From contig REES01000061.1 in assembly GCA_007694935.1 (NCBI GenBank), positions 1 through 43,565 of the forward strand: DNA of 43,565 bases, written 5' to 3'. The notes beneath the pieces were generated by a model. It was not told the origin of the DNA and did no database searches. It saw nothing but the letters and a program-made list of their open reading frames with translations. The position numbers were made by a program, and so were the translations under genes. Source of the DNA: Rhodospirillales bacterium (lineage in GTDB: Bacteria; Pseudomonadota; Alphaproteobacteria; Rhodospirillales; Defluviicoccaceae). This document shows positions 15,855 to 25,676 of the stretch, one piece after another. How positions within the stretch are numbered: the first letter of the stretch is position 1; every line of letters begins with the position of its first letter.

Positions 15855-17194
15855 CCCCGTCTCCCCCTCAGCTTGGCCTTCTTGACCAGTCCCTCGTACT
15901 GATGCGCGAGCAGGTGCGAATGAATCTGCGCAACCGTATCGAGAGTCACCGTCACCACGATCAGCAAACTGGTCCCGCCGAAATAGAACGGCACGGCAAA
16001 ACGAGAGATCAGGATTTCCGGCAGCAGACAGACTATCGCCAGGTAGGCGGCACCGACGCACGTCAAGCGGGTCAGCACCTTGTCCAGATATTCGGCGGTG
16101 TTGCGGCCCGGCCGGATCCCCGGGATGAAGCCGCCGTACTTCTTCAGGTTGTCGGCAGTATCGGCCGGGTTGAACACGATCGCCGTATAGAAGAAGGCGA
16201 AGAACACGATCAAGCTGACATAGATGATCAGGTATGCCGGCTGCCCCCGGCCGAGGAAGGCCGCCACCTGGGCAAGCCAGTCGGGCCCGGTTCCGGCCGA
16301 GAAGCCGATCACGCTGATCGGCATCAGCAGAACCGAAGTGGCGAAAATCGGCGGAATAACGCCGGCGGTGTTGAGCTTGAGCGGCAGGTGGGTGCTCTCC
16401 CCGCCGGTCATCCGGGTGCCGCGCTGGCGCTTCGGATACTGCACGACGATCCGCCGCTGAGAGCGCTCGACGAACACCACAAAGAAGATGACCGCCACCG
16501 CCATCAGCAGCAGCACGACAATGATCCCGGTGGACAGCGCCCCGGTCCGGCCCAGTTCCAGCGTGCCCGCCAGGGCCCCCGGCAGGCCCGCGACGATGCC
16601 GGCGAAGATGATCAGCGAAATGCCGTTGCCGACACCCCGCGCGGTGATCTGCTCGCCCAGCCACATCAGGAACATGGTGCCGCCCACCAGGGTGACCACG
16701 GTACTGAAACGGAAGAACAGTCCCGGATCCATCACCGCCGGGCCGACGCTGGATTGCATCGCCTCCAGTCCCACCGCAAGGGCGTAGGCCTGTGCAGCGG
16801 TAATCGCCACGGTGAGATAGCGGGTGTACTGGTTGATGCGCTTGCGCCCAGTCTCCCCTTCTTTTTTGAGCTGTTCCAGGCTCGGCACCACGGCGGTCAT
16901 CAGCTGCATGATGATCGCCGCCGAGATGTACGGCATGATGTTGAGCGCGAAGATCGTCATCCGCTCGAGCGCGCCGCCGGCGAACATGTTGAACATGCCG
17001 AGGATGCCCCCGGCCTGCTGCTCGAAGATCTCGCCAATCGCCACGGGGTCGATGCCCGGTAGCGGAATGTAGGTGCCCACCCGATAGATGATCAGAGCGC
17101 CGAGGGTGAACCAGATTCGCCTTTTCAGCTCGGTGGCCTTGGCAAAGGCCCCGAGGTTCATATGCGATGCGAGTTGCTCTGCAGCGGACGCCAT
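15851..17194 (-). CDS. secY: Protein translocase channel subunit SecY
   Basis: A 447-residue inner-membrane channel for Sec-dependent export. Ten transmembrane helices can be picked out. The N-terminal LKRRIWFTLGALIIYRVGTYIPLPGID and plug-region sequences are present, and cytoplasmic loop 5 carries KLNTAGVIPPIFATSVLL after the basic PKRQRGTRMTGG segment. Helix 10 and the KAKLRGRRG tail close the protein. It lies 31 nt after rplO and overlaps adk. Its partner SecE is encoded in the same window at 43162-43359. Confidence 0.97.
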   Translation of the reverse strand: MASAAEQLASHMNLGAFAKATELKRRIWFTLGALIIYRVGTYIPLPGIDPVAIGEIFEQQAGGILGMFNMFAGGALERMTIFALNIMPYISAAIIMQLMTAVVPSLEQLKKEGETGRKRINQYTRYLTVAITAAQAYALAVGLEAMQSSVGPAVMDPGLFFRFSTVVTLVGGTMFLMWLGEQITARGVGNGISLIIFAGIVAGLPGALAGTLELGRTGALSTGIIVVLLLMAVAVIFFVVFVERSQRRIVVQYPKRQRGTRMTGGESTHLPLKLNTAGVIPPIFATSVLLMPISVIGFSAGTGPDWLAQVAAFLGRGQPAYLIIYVSLIVFFAFFYTAIVFNPADTADNLKKYGGFIPGIRPGRNTAEYLDKVLTRLTCVGAAYLAIVCLLPEILISRFAVPFYFGGTSLLIVVTVTLDTVAQIHSHLLAHQYEGLVKKAKLRGRRG

Positions 17195-17225
17195 GAATTC
17201 GCCTTCAAGGTCTCCTTAGGACCGA

Positions 17226-17753
17226 TCAAGGTGCCGGGTCGGCCGGGACGGCAGTATCGGCTTCGGTGGCGCCGCCATCACCGCCGGCACCCGCGGCGGT
17301 CAGCGTCACCGACCCCCCTGCCTTCTCGACCGCGGCCACTGCGGCACGGGATGCTCCGGTCACCACCAGCTGCACCGGCGCCGACAGGTCACCCTTGGCA
17401 AGCAGCCGGACTCCGTCCTGCCGACGCTTGAAAAAGCCGGCCGCCTGCAGGGCCGCCTCGTCGATCACTTGGGCGTCCGGGAGACGACCCGCGTCGACCG
17501 CCTTCTGGATCGCCCCCAGGTTGACCACCACGAACGTCTTGCGCATCGGGTTCTTGAAGCCGCGCTTGGGCAGGCGCCGGTACAGCGGCATCTGGCCGCC
17601 CTCGAAGCCCGGAATGGTACGGCCGCCCGAACGCGCCTTCTGGCCCTTGTGGCCCTTACCGGCGGTCTTGCCAAGGCCCGATCCGATACCGCGCCCAACC
17701 CGCTTGCGCGGGTGCCGGGCACCGGGGTTGTCCCGCAGATCATTGAGTTTCAT
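17226..17753 (-). CDS. rplO: 50S ribosomal protein L15
   Basis: A 175-residue large-subunit protein with a long basic N-terminal arm that penetrates 23S rRNA ([32 protein letters not shown]) and the [17 protein letters not shown] block. The globular part ends near residue 150 and is followed by about 25 residues rich in Gly, Ala and Asp or Glu ([20 protein letters not shown]), beyond the usual length near 145. The ATG at 17753 gives the standard [12 protein letters not shown] start; a GTG six codons upstream is in frame but not needed. It follows rpmD by 46 nt. Confidence 0.96.
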   Translation of the reverse strand: MKLNDLRDNPGARHPRKRVGRGIGSGLGKTAGKGHKGQKARSGGRTIPGFEGGQMPLYRRLPKRGFKNPMRKTFVVVNLGAIQKAVDAGRLPDAQVIDEAALQAAGFFKRRQDGVRLLAKGDLSAPVQLVVTGASRAAVAAVEKAGGSVTLTAAGAGGDGGATEADTAVPADPAP

Positions 17754-17799
17754 GCTTGCCGCCGCGATCACTATCTGCCGTCAATGAAAAGGCCCGGCT

Positions 17800-18003
17800 T
17801 CAGCCGGCGTCGTCCACTCGCACCAAGTGCTTCACCTTGGCGATCATGCCGCGGACCGCCGGGGTGTCTTCAAGCTCCCGGGTGCGATTCATCTTGTTGA
17901 GCCCGAGGCCGATCAGGGTCTGGCGCTGGTCGCGCCGCCTGCCGATCGGGCTCCCCACCTGGGTGACCCGGATCCGGCCGACACCGGTGCCGGCCCCGCT
18001 CAT
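17800..18003 (-). CDS. rpmD: 50S ribosomal protein L30
   Basis: A 67-residue large-subunit protein. The strand [41 protein letters not shown] shows the typical single-domain fold sequence with the GLGLNKM turn, and a C-terminal MIAKVKHLV strand follows. The ATG at 18003 overlaps the rpsE stop by four bases (ATGA); longer open frame upstream is inside rpsE and is discarded. Its place between rpsE and rplO is the standard spc-operon order. Confidence 0.95.
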   Translation of the reverse strand: MSGAGTGVGRIRVTQVGSPIGRRRDQRQTLIGLGLNKMNRTRELEDTPAVRGMIAKVKHLVRVDDAG

Positions 18004-18572
18004 CCCACACCTCCCGGACGCGGGCCCGTCTGCTCGCGCCTCGCGATGATCTCGCCCGGGCTCTTGCCGCGCTTGGCTGCGACCGCACGCGGTGCCGCGC
18101 AACTGCTGAGGGCGGCGAAGGTCGCCCGGATCATGTTGTGCGGATTGGCAGTGCCAAGCGACTTGGCGACCACGTCCTGCACGCCCATGGTCTCGAACAC
18201 TGCCCGCATGGGACCCCCGGCGATCACCCCGGTCCCGGCCGGCGCGGCCCGGACCACCACCTTGCCGGCACCGTAGCGACCCTGGACGTCATGGTGCAGG
18301 GTGCGCCCGTCGCGGAGCGGGATGCGGATCATGTCCACCTTGGCCCGGTCGGTCGCCTTGCGGATCGCCTCCGGTACCTCCCGGGCCTTGCCGGTGCCGA
18401 AGCCGACCCGGCCGCGGCCGTCGCCCACCACCACCAGGGCGGCGAACGAGAACCGCCGTCCCCCCTTCACCACCTTGGCGACGCGGTTGATGTGGACCAG
18501 CTTGTCCTTCAGTTCGGTCTCTTCGGTCGGCTGCGCGGCTTCCCGACGCCGACCCCCCGGTTTCCGTGCCAT
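18000..18572 (-). CDS. rpsE: 30S ribosomal protein S5
   Basis: A 190-residue small-subunit protein important for decoding accuracy and mRNA entry. The N-terminal double-stranded-RNA-binding domain ([33 protein letters not shown]) and the C-terminal domain ([39 protein letters not shown]) are complete. The VVKGGRR loop, where spectinomycin-resistance changes occur in other bacteria, looks wild type. It follows rplR by 14 nt and is translationally coupled to rpmD. Confidence 0.97.
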   Translation of the reverse strand: MARKPGGRRREAAQPTEETELKDKLVHINRVAKVVKGGRRFSFAALVVVGDGRGRVGFGTGKAREVPEAIRKATDRAKVDMIRIPLRDGRTLHHDVQGRYGAGKVVVRAAPAGTGVIAGGPMRAVFETMGVQDVVAKSLGTANPHNMIRATFAALSSCAAPRAVAAKRGKSPGEIIARREQTGPRPGGVG

Positions 18573-18586
18573 CGCTTGCCCTCTCC

Positions 18587-18949
18587 TCAGAACTTCAGAC
18601 CACCCTCGCGGGCGGCCTCCGCCAGGGCGCGGACCCGGCCATGGAACCGATACCCGCCGCGATCGAACACCACATCGGCGATCCCCGCCGCCAGCGCCCG
18701 TTCGGCCACCAGTCGGCCGACCGACTTGGCCGCATCACGATCGCTGCCCTTGTCGAGCTTGCCCTGCAACTGGCGGTCCAGGGTGGATGCGGCGACCAGC
18801 GTCCGGCCCGCGACGTCGTCGATCACCTGGGCATAGATATGCTTGCTCGACCGGAACACCGACAGGCGCGGGCGCCCCTGACCGCGCTCGCGGAGCCGAT
18901 ATCGGGTGCGTCGCGCACGCCGGGAGAACAGTTCATGCTTGCTGGCCAT
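18587..18949 (-). CDS. rplR: 50S ribosomal protein L18
   Basis: A 120-residue protein that binds 5S rRNA with L5 in the central protuberance. It has the basic N-terminal arm ([26 protein letters not shown]), the HIYAQVIDD strand and the C-terminal [29 protein letters not shown] chose the ATG at 18949 (MASKHELF), which gives the family length; the longer open frame overlaps rplF. It begins 10 nt after the rplF stop. Confidence 0.96.
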   Translation of the reverse strand: MASKHELFSRRARRTRYRLRERGQGRPRLSVFRSSKHIYAQVIDDVAGRTLVAASTLDRQLQGKLDKGSDRDAAKSVGRLVAERALAAGIADVVFDRGGYRFHGRVRALAEAAREGGLKF

Positions 18950-18959
18950 ATCTCGATGC

Positions 18960-19493
18960 CTACTTCTTCTTGCCTTCCTTGCGACGAACGATCTCGTCGT
19001 CATAGCGGATACCCTTGCCCTTGTAGGGCTCGACCTTCCGGTAGGCGCGTATTTCGGCCGCCACCTGCCCGACCCGTTGCTTGTCGGCGCCGTGCACGGT
19101 GATGTGAGTCTGATCCGGGCACTCGACCTTGATCCCGTCCGGGACGGGATAGCGGATCTCGTGACTGTAGCCGAGTTGCAGGACCAAGTCGTTGCCCTGC
19201 ATCTGCGCCCGGTAGCCGACTCCGGTGATCTCCAACTTGCGGGTGAAGCCGTTGGCGACCCCCTGCACCAGGTTGTTCACCAGCGTCCGTGCCGTTCCCC
19301 ACATCATCCGCGCCCGCTTAGTATCCGCCTTCGGCCGCACCCAGACCTGGGAATCCTCAAGGCTGACGGTCACTTCGTCCATCATGCGGGCACTCAAGGT
19401 GCCGAGCTTGCCCTTCGCGGTGACGTCCTGACCCGTGATGTCGAGGGTGACGCCGTTGGGAACCGCGACGGGATGCTTGCCTACCCGGGACAT
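18960..19493 (-). CDS. rplF: 50S ribosomal protein L6
   Basis: A 177-residue protein near the factor-binding site and sarcin-ricin loop. Two L6 domains are seen: [22 protein letters not shown] to the [24 protein letters not shown] link, then [21 protein letters not shown] to the C-terminal [25 protein letters not shown]. The ATG at 19493 gives the canonical MSRVGK start; an upstream in-frame codon at 19529 lies inside rpsH and is rejected. The gene follows rpsH by 20 nt. Confidence 0.97.
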   Translation of the reverse strand: MSRVGKHPVAVPNGVTLDITGQDVTAKGKLGTLSARMMDEVTVSLEDSQVWVRPKADTKRARMMWGTARTLVNNLVQGVANGFTRKLEITGVGYRAQMQGNDLVLQLGYSHEIRYPVPDGIKVECPDQTHITVHGADKQRVGQVAAEIRAYRKVEPYKGKGIRYDDEIVRRKEGKKK

Positions 19494-19513
19494 GGCTCTA
19501 TCCACCCGCTGAC

Positions 19514-19912
19514 TTAGAATACATTGCACAGCACCTCGCCGCCCACATTGGCATCCCTGGCCTCCGCGTCAGACAAGACCCCCCGCGGTGTCGACAGGAT
19601 GGCGATACCAAGACCGTTGTAGACCTTGGGCAGGTCCTTGATCTTGGAATAGACCCGCCGCCCCGGCTTGGAGACCCGGCTGATCTCCCGGATCACCGGC
19701 TCCCCCTCGTGATACTTGAGTTCGATCCGGAGTTCGCTGACCCCGGGCCGCACCTCATAGCGATCATACCCGCGGATAAAGCCCTCCCGCTGCAACACCT
19801 CGAGCACACGCACGCGCATCATCGACGCCGGCGCCGTCACTGCACTCTTGCGGGCCCGCTGGCCGTTGCGGATACGGGTCAGCATATCGCCGAGGGGATC
19901 GGTCATCGACAT
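19514..19912 (-). CDS. rpsH: 30S ribosomal protein S8
   Basis: A 132-residue primary 16S-binding protein of the central domain; in E. coli it also represses the spc operon by binding mRNA near rplE. The [25 protein letters not shown] start, the [11 protein letters not shown] loop and the C-terminal [33 protein letters not shown] are complete. The first ATG at 19912 has GGAGGG upstream and is preferred over the second at 19906. It follows rpsN by 23 nt. Confidence 0.97.
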   Translation of the reverse strand: MSMTDPLGDMLTRIRNGQRARKSAVTAPASMMRVRVLEVLQREGFIRGYDRYEVRPGVSELRIELKYHEGEPVIREISRVSKPGRRVYSKIKDLPKVYNGLGIAILSTPRGVLSDAEARDANVGGEVLCNVF

Positions 19913-19935
19913 GGTCGTCTATTTCCCTCCGCCGC

Positions 19936-20241
19936 CTACCAACTGGACTTGACCATGCCGGGGATCTGGCCGCTCGACGCCAGATCCCGGAGGCCGATCC
20001 GTGACAGCTTGAACTTGCGGTAGTTGCCGCGGGACCGCCCGGTCAGTTCGCACCGGAGCCGTACCCGGACCGGCGCCGAGTTGCGCGGCAGTTCGGCAAG
20101 CTTGAGCCGTGCGGCAAACTGCTCCTCCATAGACACTGAGGAATCCCGCGCCACTGCCTTCAGCCGCGCCCGCCGCGCCGCGAACCGCTTGGCCAGCCGC
20201 TCCCGCTTCCGGTTGCGCTCAATCAGACTTTTCTTGGCCAT
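19936..20241 (-). CDS. rpsN: 30S ribosomal protein S14 (zinc-independent type)
   Basis: A 101-residue head protein. The length and the lack of the CxxC-x12-CxxC pattern make it the long, zinc-free form; only one cysteine ([11 protein letters not shown]) is present. The conserved [34 protein letters not shown] tail ends the protein. It lies between rplE and rpsH, the standard place, 21 nt after rplE. Confidence 0.97.
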   Translation of the reverse strand: MAKKSLIERNRKRERLAKRFAARRARLKAVARDSSVSMEEQFAARLKLAELPRNSAPVRVRLRCELTGRSRGNYRKFKLSRIGLRDLASSGQIPGMVKSSW

Positions 20242-20262
20242 GCCTGTCCCTCCGTCACGGCG

Positions 20263-20802
20263 TCAGTTGGCGAACGGCATGTCGAACGCCTTCAGCAAGG
20301 CCATGGCCTCCGCGTCGCTGCCGGCGGTGGAGCAGATCACGATATCGAGACCCCGGATCGCATCCACCTTGTCGTAGTCGATCTCGGCAAAGACGATTTG
20401 CTCTTTGAGGCCCATCGCGAAGTTGCCACGACCGTCGAAGCTCTTGCGAGAAACGCCGCGAAAATCACGAAGCCGCGGCAAGGCGATGTTGATCAGGCGG
20501 TCCAGAAACTCGTACATGTGAGCCCGCCTCAAGGTCACCATGCAGCCGATCGGCATCCCCTCGCGGATCTTGAACGAGGCGACCGACTTCTTGGCCGTGG
20601 TGATCACCGGCTTCTGCCCGGCGATCAGGGCCAGATCCGCTGCCGCCGACTCCACCTTCTTCTTGTCCTGCGCACCCTCGCCCACGCCCATGTTCAGAAC
20701 GATCTTGCTGAGCCGCGGGATCTGCATCACGTTCTCGTAGTTGAACTGCTGCTGCATCGCCGGCCGCACGGTGTTGTGGTAATGATCGCGAAGTCGTGGC
20801 AT
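20263..20802 (-). CDS. rplE: 50S ribosomal protein L5
   Basis: A 179-residue protein that binds 5S rRNA and contacts P-site tRNA and S13 in bridge B1b. The core runs from [26 protein letters not shown] through [25 protein letters not shown] to the C-terminal [27 protein letters not shown]. It starts 12 nt after the rplX stop. In E. coli the S8 repressor site lies at the rplX-rplE junction, but here that space is too short to hold it without entering the coding region. Confidence 0.97.
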   Translation of the reverse strand: MPRLRDHYHNTVRPAMQQQFNYENVMQIPRLSKIVLNMGVGEGAQDKKKVESAAADLALIAGQKPVITTAKKSVASFKIREGMPIGCMVTLRRAHMYEFLDRLINIALPRLRDFRGVSRKSFDGRGNFAMGLKEQIVFAEIDYDKVDAIRGLDIVICSTAGSDAEAMALLKAFDMPFAN

Positions 20803-20814
20803 CGCTGCTCTCTG

Positions 20815-21138
20815 CTACCTGTCAATGATCTCGCCGGAACGCTTGGCGAAGCGCACCTTGCGACCGTCGGCGAGAAACTTGAACCCGACTCGGGTCGGCT
20901 CCCCCGTCTTGGGATCGGCGTGCGCCAGATTGGAGACGTGGATCGGCCCCTCCTTCTCGATGATGCCGCCCCGCGACTGCGCCCCCGGCCGGGTGTGCCG
21001 CTTGACCATGTTGACGCCGGAGACAATGCAGGTTTCATCCTTCGGCATCACCTTCATCACCTCACCGGTGCGGCCCTTGCTGCGACCGGCCAGAACCACC
21101 ACCCGGTCACCCTTCTTGACCCTCAACTTGCCCGCCAT
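20815..21138 (-). CDS. rplX: 50S ribosomal protein L24
   Basis: A 107-residue early assembly protein at the tunnel exit. The KOW motif [23 protein letters not shown] is at the N-terminus and is followed by [33 protein letters not shown] and a C-terminal [29 protein letters not shown]. One nucleotide separates its ATG from the rplN stop, so coupling is likely. Confidence 0.97.
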   Translation of the reverse strand: MAGKLRVKKGDRVVVLAGRSKGRTGEVMKVMPKDETCIVSGVNMVKRHTRPGAQSRGGIIEKEGPIHVSNLAHADPKTGEPTRVGFKFLADGRKVRFAKRSGEIIDR

Positions 21139-21139
21139 G

Positions 21140-21508
21140 TCAAAGCACCTCCGGTGCCAGCGAGATGATCTTCATGTAGCCGCGGCCGCGCAGCTCCCGG
21201 GTGACCGGACCAAAGATGCGGGTGCCGATGGGCTCGCCCTGCTTGTTGATCAGCACCGCCGCATTGCGATCGAACCGGATGGCCGAGCCGTCGTTGCGCA
21301 GGACATCCTTGGCGGTCCGCACCACCACCGCCCGCAGGACGTCCCCCTTCTTGACCCGGCCGCGGGGAATCGCGTCCTTGACGGTGACCACGATGACATC
21401 CCCGACCCGGGCATAGCGCCGCCCGGAGCCGCCCAGCACGCGGATGCACCGAACCCGCTTGGCCCCGGAGTTGTCGGCCACATCCAAGTCGGTCTCAACC
21501 TGGATCAT
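21140..21508 (-). CDS. rplN: 50S ribosomal protein L14
   Basis: A 122-residue subunit-interface protein forming bridge B8 with 16S rRNA. The [28 protein letters not shown] start and the C-terminal [28 protein letters not shown] are the family signature, and the length is exactly typical. The ATG at 21508 overlaps the rpsQ stop by four bases (ATGA). Confidence 0.98.
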   Translation of the reverse strand: MIQVETDLDVADNSGAKRVRCIRVLGGSGRRYARVGDVIVVTVKDAIPRGRVKKGDVLRAVVVRTAKDVLRNDGSAIRFDRNAAVLINKQGEPIGTRIFGPVTRELRGRGYMKIISLAPEVL

Positions 21509-21825
21509 GCCGGCCGTCCTTCCTGCCCGGTCGCCCCGTCGGTCGCGCCGGCGCCGCTCGCCGCGTCAATCCGACCCTCGGCGCCCTCGTCCTCGGCCGC
21601 GCCGACCAGTTCCCAGCACTTACGCCGGGACAGCGGCCGGCATTCCCGGATCCGGACGATGTCCCCGGCCTTGGCGGCATTGGCCTCGTCGTGGGCCAGG
21701 TACTTCTTCGACTGCCGGACGAACTTCTTATAGATCGGGTGCATGACCCGTCGCTCGACTTTTACGACGATCGTTTTGTCCATGGCGTCGCTGACCACGA
21801 CCCCTTGCATGACACGCCTTGGCAT
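21505..21825 (-). CDS. rpsQ: 30S ribosomal protein S17 with acidic C-terminal tail
   Basis: A 106-residue primary 16S-binding protein with an OB fold. The core [47 protein letters not shown] and the [16 protein letters not shown] strand are complete by about residue 74. The following 32 residues (including [27 protein letters not shown]) are acidic and low in complexity, making it about 20-25 residues longer than usual. The ATG at 21825 is supported by the family start; the longer open frame is inside rpmC. It follows rpmC by 13 nt. Confidence 0.96.
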   Translation of the reverse strand: MPRRVMQGVVVSDAMDKTIVVKVERRVMHPIYKKFVRQSKKYLAHDEANAAKAGDIVRIRECRPLSRRKCWELVGAAEDEGAEGRIDAASGAGATDGATGQEGRPA

Positions 21826-21838
21826 CGACTGCCCCTCG

Positions 21839-22045
21839 CTACGTCTTCTGCGACGCTTTGCGGCGCCGCTCGCCCTGTATCGTCTTGACCCGCGCAATGT
21901 CGCGTCGAACCTGCCGGCGCCGCGCGGTGTTCTCAAGCTGACCGCTCGCCACCTGAAAGCGCAGGTTGAAGCCTTCGCGCCGCAATTCGGTGATCTGCTC
22001 CTTCAGCTCGTCGTCGGACTTGGTCCGCAGATCCTCCGCCTTCAT
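21839..22045 (-). CDS. rpmC: 50S ribosomal protein L29
   Basis: A 68-residue two-helix protein near the tunnel exit, beside L23, where signal recognition particle and trigger factor dock. The sequence [21 protein letters not shown] followed by [34 protein letters not shown] is the family pattern. The ATG at 22045 is four nucleotides beyond the rplP stop, and the upstream open frame belongs to the rplP overlap. Confidence 0.96.
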   Translation of the reverse strand: MKAEDLRTKSDDELKEQITELRREGFNLRFQVASGQLENTARRRQVRRDIARVKTIQGERRRKASQKT

Positions 22046-22049
22046 GGCA

Positions 22050-22469
22050 TCATCCTTCCTCGCCCAGGCGGACAACGAACCGGGTCCGGCACGGCAGCTT
22101 GGCGGCTGCCAGGCGAAACGCCTCCTCGGCGATCTCACGGGACACGCCGTCCACCTCGAACAGGATCCGGCCCGGCTTGACCCGCGCCATCCAGTACTCG
22201 GGCGCGCCCTTGCCGCCGCCCATGCGCACTTCCGCCGGCTTGCTGCTGACCGGCACATCGGGAAACACCCGGATCCAGACCCGGCCAGCGCGCCGCATAT
22301 GGCGGGTGATCGCGCGCCGCGCCGCCTCGATCTGGCGCGCCGTCATCCGCGTCGTCGTCGTCGCCTTGATGCCATAGGCGCCAAAGCTGAGCTCGAAGCC
22401 GCCCTTGGCCTGACCGCGGACCCGGCCCTTCTGCTGCTTGCGAAACTTGGTACGCTTCGGGCTTAGCAT
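22050..22469 (-). CDS. rplP: 50S ribosomal protein L16
   Basis: A 139-residue protein near the A-site tRNA elbow, needed late in 50S assembly. It has the [19 protein letters not shown] start, the [30 protein letters not shown] segment, and the loop [39 protein letters not shown]. The length is close to the usual 136-138. It follows rpsC by 48 nt, the longest spacer in this part of the cluster. Confidence 0.97.
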   Translation of the reverse strand: MLSPKRTKFRKQQKGRVRGQAKGGFELSFGAYGIKATTTTRMTARQIEAARRAITRHMRRAGRVWIRVFPDVPVSSKPAEVRMGGGKGAPEYWMARVKPGRILFEVDGVSREIAEEAFRLAAAKLPCRTRFVVRLGEEG

Positions 22470-22517
22470 GACTGTTCAGTACTCATCAGAGTCTTGTTAA
22501 TCCGGGTTGGCACCGCA

Positions 22518-23195
22518 TCAGCGGGCCGGCTGCTGGTCCATTGCGCGCTTGTCCATGGCCATCGGATCGTGGGCCATGATGTCGCCCTTGTAGACCCACA
22601 CCTTGACGCCGCACACACCATAGGTAGTCCGGGCCTCGGCGAAGCCATAATCGACATGGGCGCGCAGCGTGTGCAGCGGCACCCGGCCCTCGCGATACCA
22701 GACCGACCGGGCGATCTCGGCCCCGCCCAGCCGCCCGGCACAGTTGATGCGGATGCCCTGGGCGCCCAGTCGCATCGCCGACTGCACCGCGCGCTTCATC
22801 GCACGCCGGGTCGACACCCGGCGCTCCAACTGCTGCGCCACCCCTTCCGCGACCAGCTGCGCCTCGATCTCCGGCTTGCGGATTTCGACGATGTTGAGGT
22901 GCACATCGGCGCCGGCAACCTTGGCGAGGTCCTTGCGAAGCTTCTCGATATCGGCGCCCTTCTTGCCGATGACAACCCCCGGGCGGGCGGTGTGGATGGT
23001 GATCCGCGCCCGCTTGGCCGGCCGCTCGATGACGATCCGCGATACCCCGGCCTGGCCCAGCCGCTGCTTCAGGATCTTGCGGAGCTTGAGGTCCTCGTGC
23101 AGCAGCGCACCGTAGGCGTCCCCGGCATACCACCGGGAATCCCAGGTCCGATTGATGCCGAGGCGCAGCCCGACCGGATTGACCTTTTGACCCAT
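22518..23195 (-). CDS. rpsC: 30S ribosomal protein S3
   Basis: A 225-residue protein at the mRNA entry tunnel with helicase activity together with S4 and S5. The N-terminal [23 protein letters not shown] is followed by a type II KH domain with [12 protein letters not shown] (GKKG at 77-80) and the C-terminal domain [34 protein letters not shown] with the [13 protein letters not shown] strand. Its ATG shares one base with the rplV stop (TAATG), so the genes are coupled. Confidence 0.97.
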   Translation of the reverse strand: MGQKVNPVGLRLGINRTWDSRWYAGDAYGALLHEDLKLRKILKQRLGQAGVSRIVIERPAKRARITIHTARPGVVIGKKGADIEKLRKDLAKVAGADVHLNIVEIRKPEIEAQLVAEGVAQQLERRVSTRRAMKRAVQSAMRLGAQGIRINCAGRLGGAEIARSVWYREGRVPLHTLRAHVDYGFAEARTTYGVCGVKVWVYKGDIMAHDPMAMDKRAMDQQPAR

Positions 23196-23581
23196 TACAC
23201 GAAGTCCTCTTCATCCCGTTCCCGCAGCACCAGCCGGATGTTGCTGTACGGCTTCTGAATCCGGCCGACCCGACCGCGAGCCCGTGGCCGCCACCGCTTC
23301 AGCACCATGGCCCGGCCCACCGTCGCCTCCGCCACGATCAGCCGGTCGACGTCGAGCTGGTGGTTGTTCTCGGCATTGGCGATCGCCGACAGCAGCAGCT
23401 TGCGCACCTCCCCGGCTACCCGCCGGGATGAGAAAGCGAGTTCCGCCAGCGCCTTGTCGCACGCCAAGCCACGGATCTGCTGCACCACCAGGTTGACCTT
23501 CTGCGGGCTCGAGCGCACGAGACGGGCATACGCCATCGCCTCGATGTCGGCCAGCCGCCGTTCCGCTGCGGGCTTCCCCAT
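23195..23581 (-). CDS. rplV: 50S ribosomal protein L22
   Basis: A 128-residue protein lining the exit tunnel. The core has [36 protein letters not shown] and [13 protein letters not shown]; the long beta hairpin that reaches the tunnel is [25 protein letters not shown]. The ATG at 23581 shares a base with the rpsS stop (TAATG) and sets the family length. The upstream open frame is inside rpsS. Confidence 0.97.
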   Translation of the reverse strand: MGKPAAERRLADIEAMAYARLVRSSPQKVNLVVQQIRGLACDKALAELAFSSRRVAGEVRKLLLSAIANAENNHQLDVDRLIVAEATVGRAMVLKRWRPRARGRVGRIQKPYSNIRLVLRERDEEDFV

Positions 23582-23862
23582 TACCGACCTCTCTTCGCCT
23601 TCTTGTCGCCAGAGTGACCGGTGAACGTCCGGGTTGGCGAGAACTCCCCGAACTTGTGGCCGACCATGTTTTCCGTCACCAGCACCGGAATGAACTTGCG
23701 GCCGTTGTACACGCCGAAGGTCAGACCGACGAACTGCGGCAGGATGGTCGAGCGACGCGACCAGGTCCGAATCACTTCCTTTCGGCCGGACGAACGCGCC
23801 TTCTCCGCCTTGTGCAGGAGATAGCCGTCGACGAAGGGGCCTTTCCAAACCGAACGCGGCAC
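23581..23862 (-). CDS. rpsS: 30S ribosomal protein S19
   Basis: A 93-residue head protein that forms a dimer-like pair with S13 and bridges to 23S rRNA. The signature [25 protein letters not shown]-like segment ([19 protein letters not shown]), [43 protein letters not shown] is complete. It starts 19 nt after the rplB stop. Confidence 0.98.
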   Translation of the reverse strand: MPRSVWKGPFVDGYLLHKAEKARSSGRKEVIRTWSRRSTILPQFVGLTFGVYNGRKFIPVLVTENMVGHKFGEFSPTRTFTGHSGDKKAKRGR

Positions 23863-23881
23863 TGACTCGTTCTCCTTCGGG

Positions 23882-24712
23882 CTACTTCTTCTGGTGACGC
23901 CGACGGATGATCAGCGCATCCGTCTTCTTGTTGTTGCGGGTCCGGTGGCCCTTGGTCGGCTTGCCCCATGGGGTGACCGGATGGCGACCGCCGGAGGTCC
24001 GCCCCTCGCCGCCGCCATGGGGATGGTCGACCGGGTTCATCACCACACCACGCACCGACGGGCGCTTGTCCATCCACCGGCGCCGCCCCGCCTTGCCCAG
24101 CTTGACGTTCTGCTGGTCGGGATTGGACACGGCGCCCACCGTCGCCATGCATTCGGCCCGGACCACCCGGAGCTCACCGGAACTCAGCCGGAGCTGGGCG
24201 TAGCCCTGATCCTTGCCGATGAGCTGGGCGTACGTCCCGGCCGAGCGGGCAATCTGGCCACCCTTGCCCGGCTTCATTTCCACATTGTGGATGATGGTGC
24301 CGACCGGGATGTTCTGCATCGGCAGGGCGTTCCCCGGCTTGATGTCGACGGTGCGACCGGACATCACCACGTCACCCGGGCCGACCCGCTGAGGCGCCAG
24401 AATGTAGGCCTTTTCCCCGTCTTCATAGCGGATCAGGGCAATGAACGCGGTGCGGTTCGGATCGTATTCCAGCCGCTCCACGGTCGCCGGCACATCCACC
24501 TTGCGGCGCTTGAAATCCACCAGCCGGTAGCGCTGCTTGTGGCCGCCGCCGCGCCGGCGCGCGGTGATCCGGCCGAGGTTGTTGCGCCCACCGGTGTTGT
24601 GCAGACCTTCGGTCAGCGCCTTTTCCGGCTTGCCCTTCCACAGCGCCGACCGGTTGACCAGAACGAGGCCACGCCGGCCCGGCGTCGTTGGCTTGTATTG
24701 CTTGAGCGCCAT
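23882..24712 (-). CDS. rplB: 50S ribosomal protein L2
   Basis: A 276-residue protein required for subunit association and close to the peptidyl transferase centre. The N-terminal RNA-binding part ([32 protein letters not shown]) and the [27 protein letters not shown] strand are followed by the C-terminal [32 protein letters not shown] loop, whose histidine is the highly conserved one. The length is typical (near 275). It starts 14 nt after rplW. Confidence 0.98.
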   Translation of the reverse strand: MALKQYKPTTPGRRGLVLVNRSALWKGKPEKALTEGLHNTGGRNNLGRITARRRGGGHKQRYRLVDFKRRKVDVPATVERLEYDPNRTAFIALIRYEDGEKAYILAPQRVGPGDVVMSGRTVDIKPGNALPMQNIPVGTIIHNVEMKPGKGGQIARSAGTYAQLIGKDQGYAQLRLSSGELRVVRAECMATVGAVSNPDQQNVKLGKAGRRRWMDKRPSVRGVVMNPVDHPHGGGEGRTSGGRHPVTPWGKPTKGHRTRNNKKTDALIIRRRHQKK

Positions 24713-24726
24713 CGCGATCGCTTCCC

Positions 24727-25053
24727 TTAGAGACCCGTGGTGACGTCGATGGAATGACCCTCGGCGAGGGTCACGATCGCCTTCTTCACGTCGGCGCGGC
24801 GGCCGAGCCGGCCGCGGAAGCGCTTCACCTTGCCCTTCTGGCGCAGCGTGTTCACCGCGGTGACCTTGACCTTGAACAGGTCTTCCACTGCCGCCCGGAT
24901 CTCCGGCTTGGTCGCGTCCAGAGCGACCAGGAAGGTCACCTGGTTGAACTCCGAAAGCATGGTCGCCTTCTCGGTGATGACCGGACGGCGGATGATCTCG
25001 TACTTGCGTTCCTGACTGAGCGACACCGGCGGCCGAACATAGCGCTTGGTCAT
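24727..25053 (-). CDS. rplW: 50S ribosomal protein L23
   Basis: A 108-residue tunnel-exit protein, docking site for trigger factor and signal recognition particle. An alphaproteobacterial N-terminal stretch ([33 protein letters not shown]) leads into [65 protein letters not shown]. It overlaps the rplD stop by four bases. The conserved exposed Glu used by trigger factor lies in this C-terminal half, but I do not assign it. Confidence 0.96.
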   Translation of the reverse strand: MTKRYVRPPVSLSQERKYEIIRRPVITEKATMLSEFNQVTFLVALDATKPEIRAAVEDLFKVKVTAVNTLRQKGKVKRFRGRLGRRADVKKAIVTLAEGHSIDVTTGL

Positions 25054-25670
25054 CGGAGCCGCTCCTGCAGTTCGTCCACCGCGCTCCGGGTCAGCACCAG
25101 GGTGTCCCGGCGGAGGATGTCATAGACGTTGGCGCCACGGCTCGGCAGCAGGTCGATGCCGACGAGGTTGCGGGCAGCGCGCACGAACTCGGGGTTCATG
25201 GCGTTGCCGTCGATCAGCAGGACCGAGCGCCAGCCGAGCTTTGCCGCGCGTTCCGCCAACGCCTTGGTCTTGGCCTCGGCCAGTTCCGCCTTGTCCAGAA
25301 CAACCAGAGCTCCGGTGGCCTGCTTGGCCGACAGCGCCGTCTTCAGAGCCAGCCGGCGAACCTTCTTCGGCAGGTCGTGGGCATGGTCCCGAGGCTGCGG
25401 TCCGAACACGATGCCGCCACCCCGCTGGTGCGGCCCCTTGAGCGAGCCCTGGCGTGCCCGGCCGGTGCCTTTCTGCCGGAACGGCTTCTTGGAGGTGCCC
25501 GCGACCTCGTTGCGGGTCTTCACCTTGTGGGTGCCGGCGCGCCGCTTGGCGAGCTGCCAGTTCACCGCGCGGGCGAGAATGTCGCGCCGTACCTCCAGCC
25601 CGAACACCGTGTCTTCCAGGTCCACGGTGCCGACCGTCTCGTTGTCGAGGTTGACCACGTCGCATTGCAT
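25050..25670 (-). CDS. rplD: 50S ribosomal protein L4
   Basis: A 206-residue protein whose extended loop lines the exit tunnel; in E. coli it also represses the S10 operon. The loop region [41 protein letters not shown] is complete and shows no insertion of the macrolide-resistance kind. The globular part ends [34 protein letters not shown]. It follows rplC by 6 nt. No E. coli-like S10 leader exists here because rpsJ is only 44 nt after tuf, so L4 autoregulation by that route is unlikely. Confidence 0.97.
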   Translation of the reverse strand: MQCDVVNLDNETVGTVDLEDTVFGLEVRRDILARAVNWQLAKRRAGTHKVKTRNEVAGTSKKPFRQKGTGRARQGSLKGPHQRGGGIVFGPQPRDHAHDLPKKVRRLALKTALSAKQATGALVVLDKAELAEAKTKALAERAAKLGWRSVLLIDGNAMNPEFVRAARNLVGIDLLPSRGANVYDILRRDTLVLTRSAVDELQERLR

Positions 25671-25676
25671 CGTCGT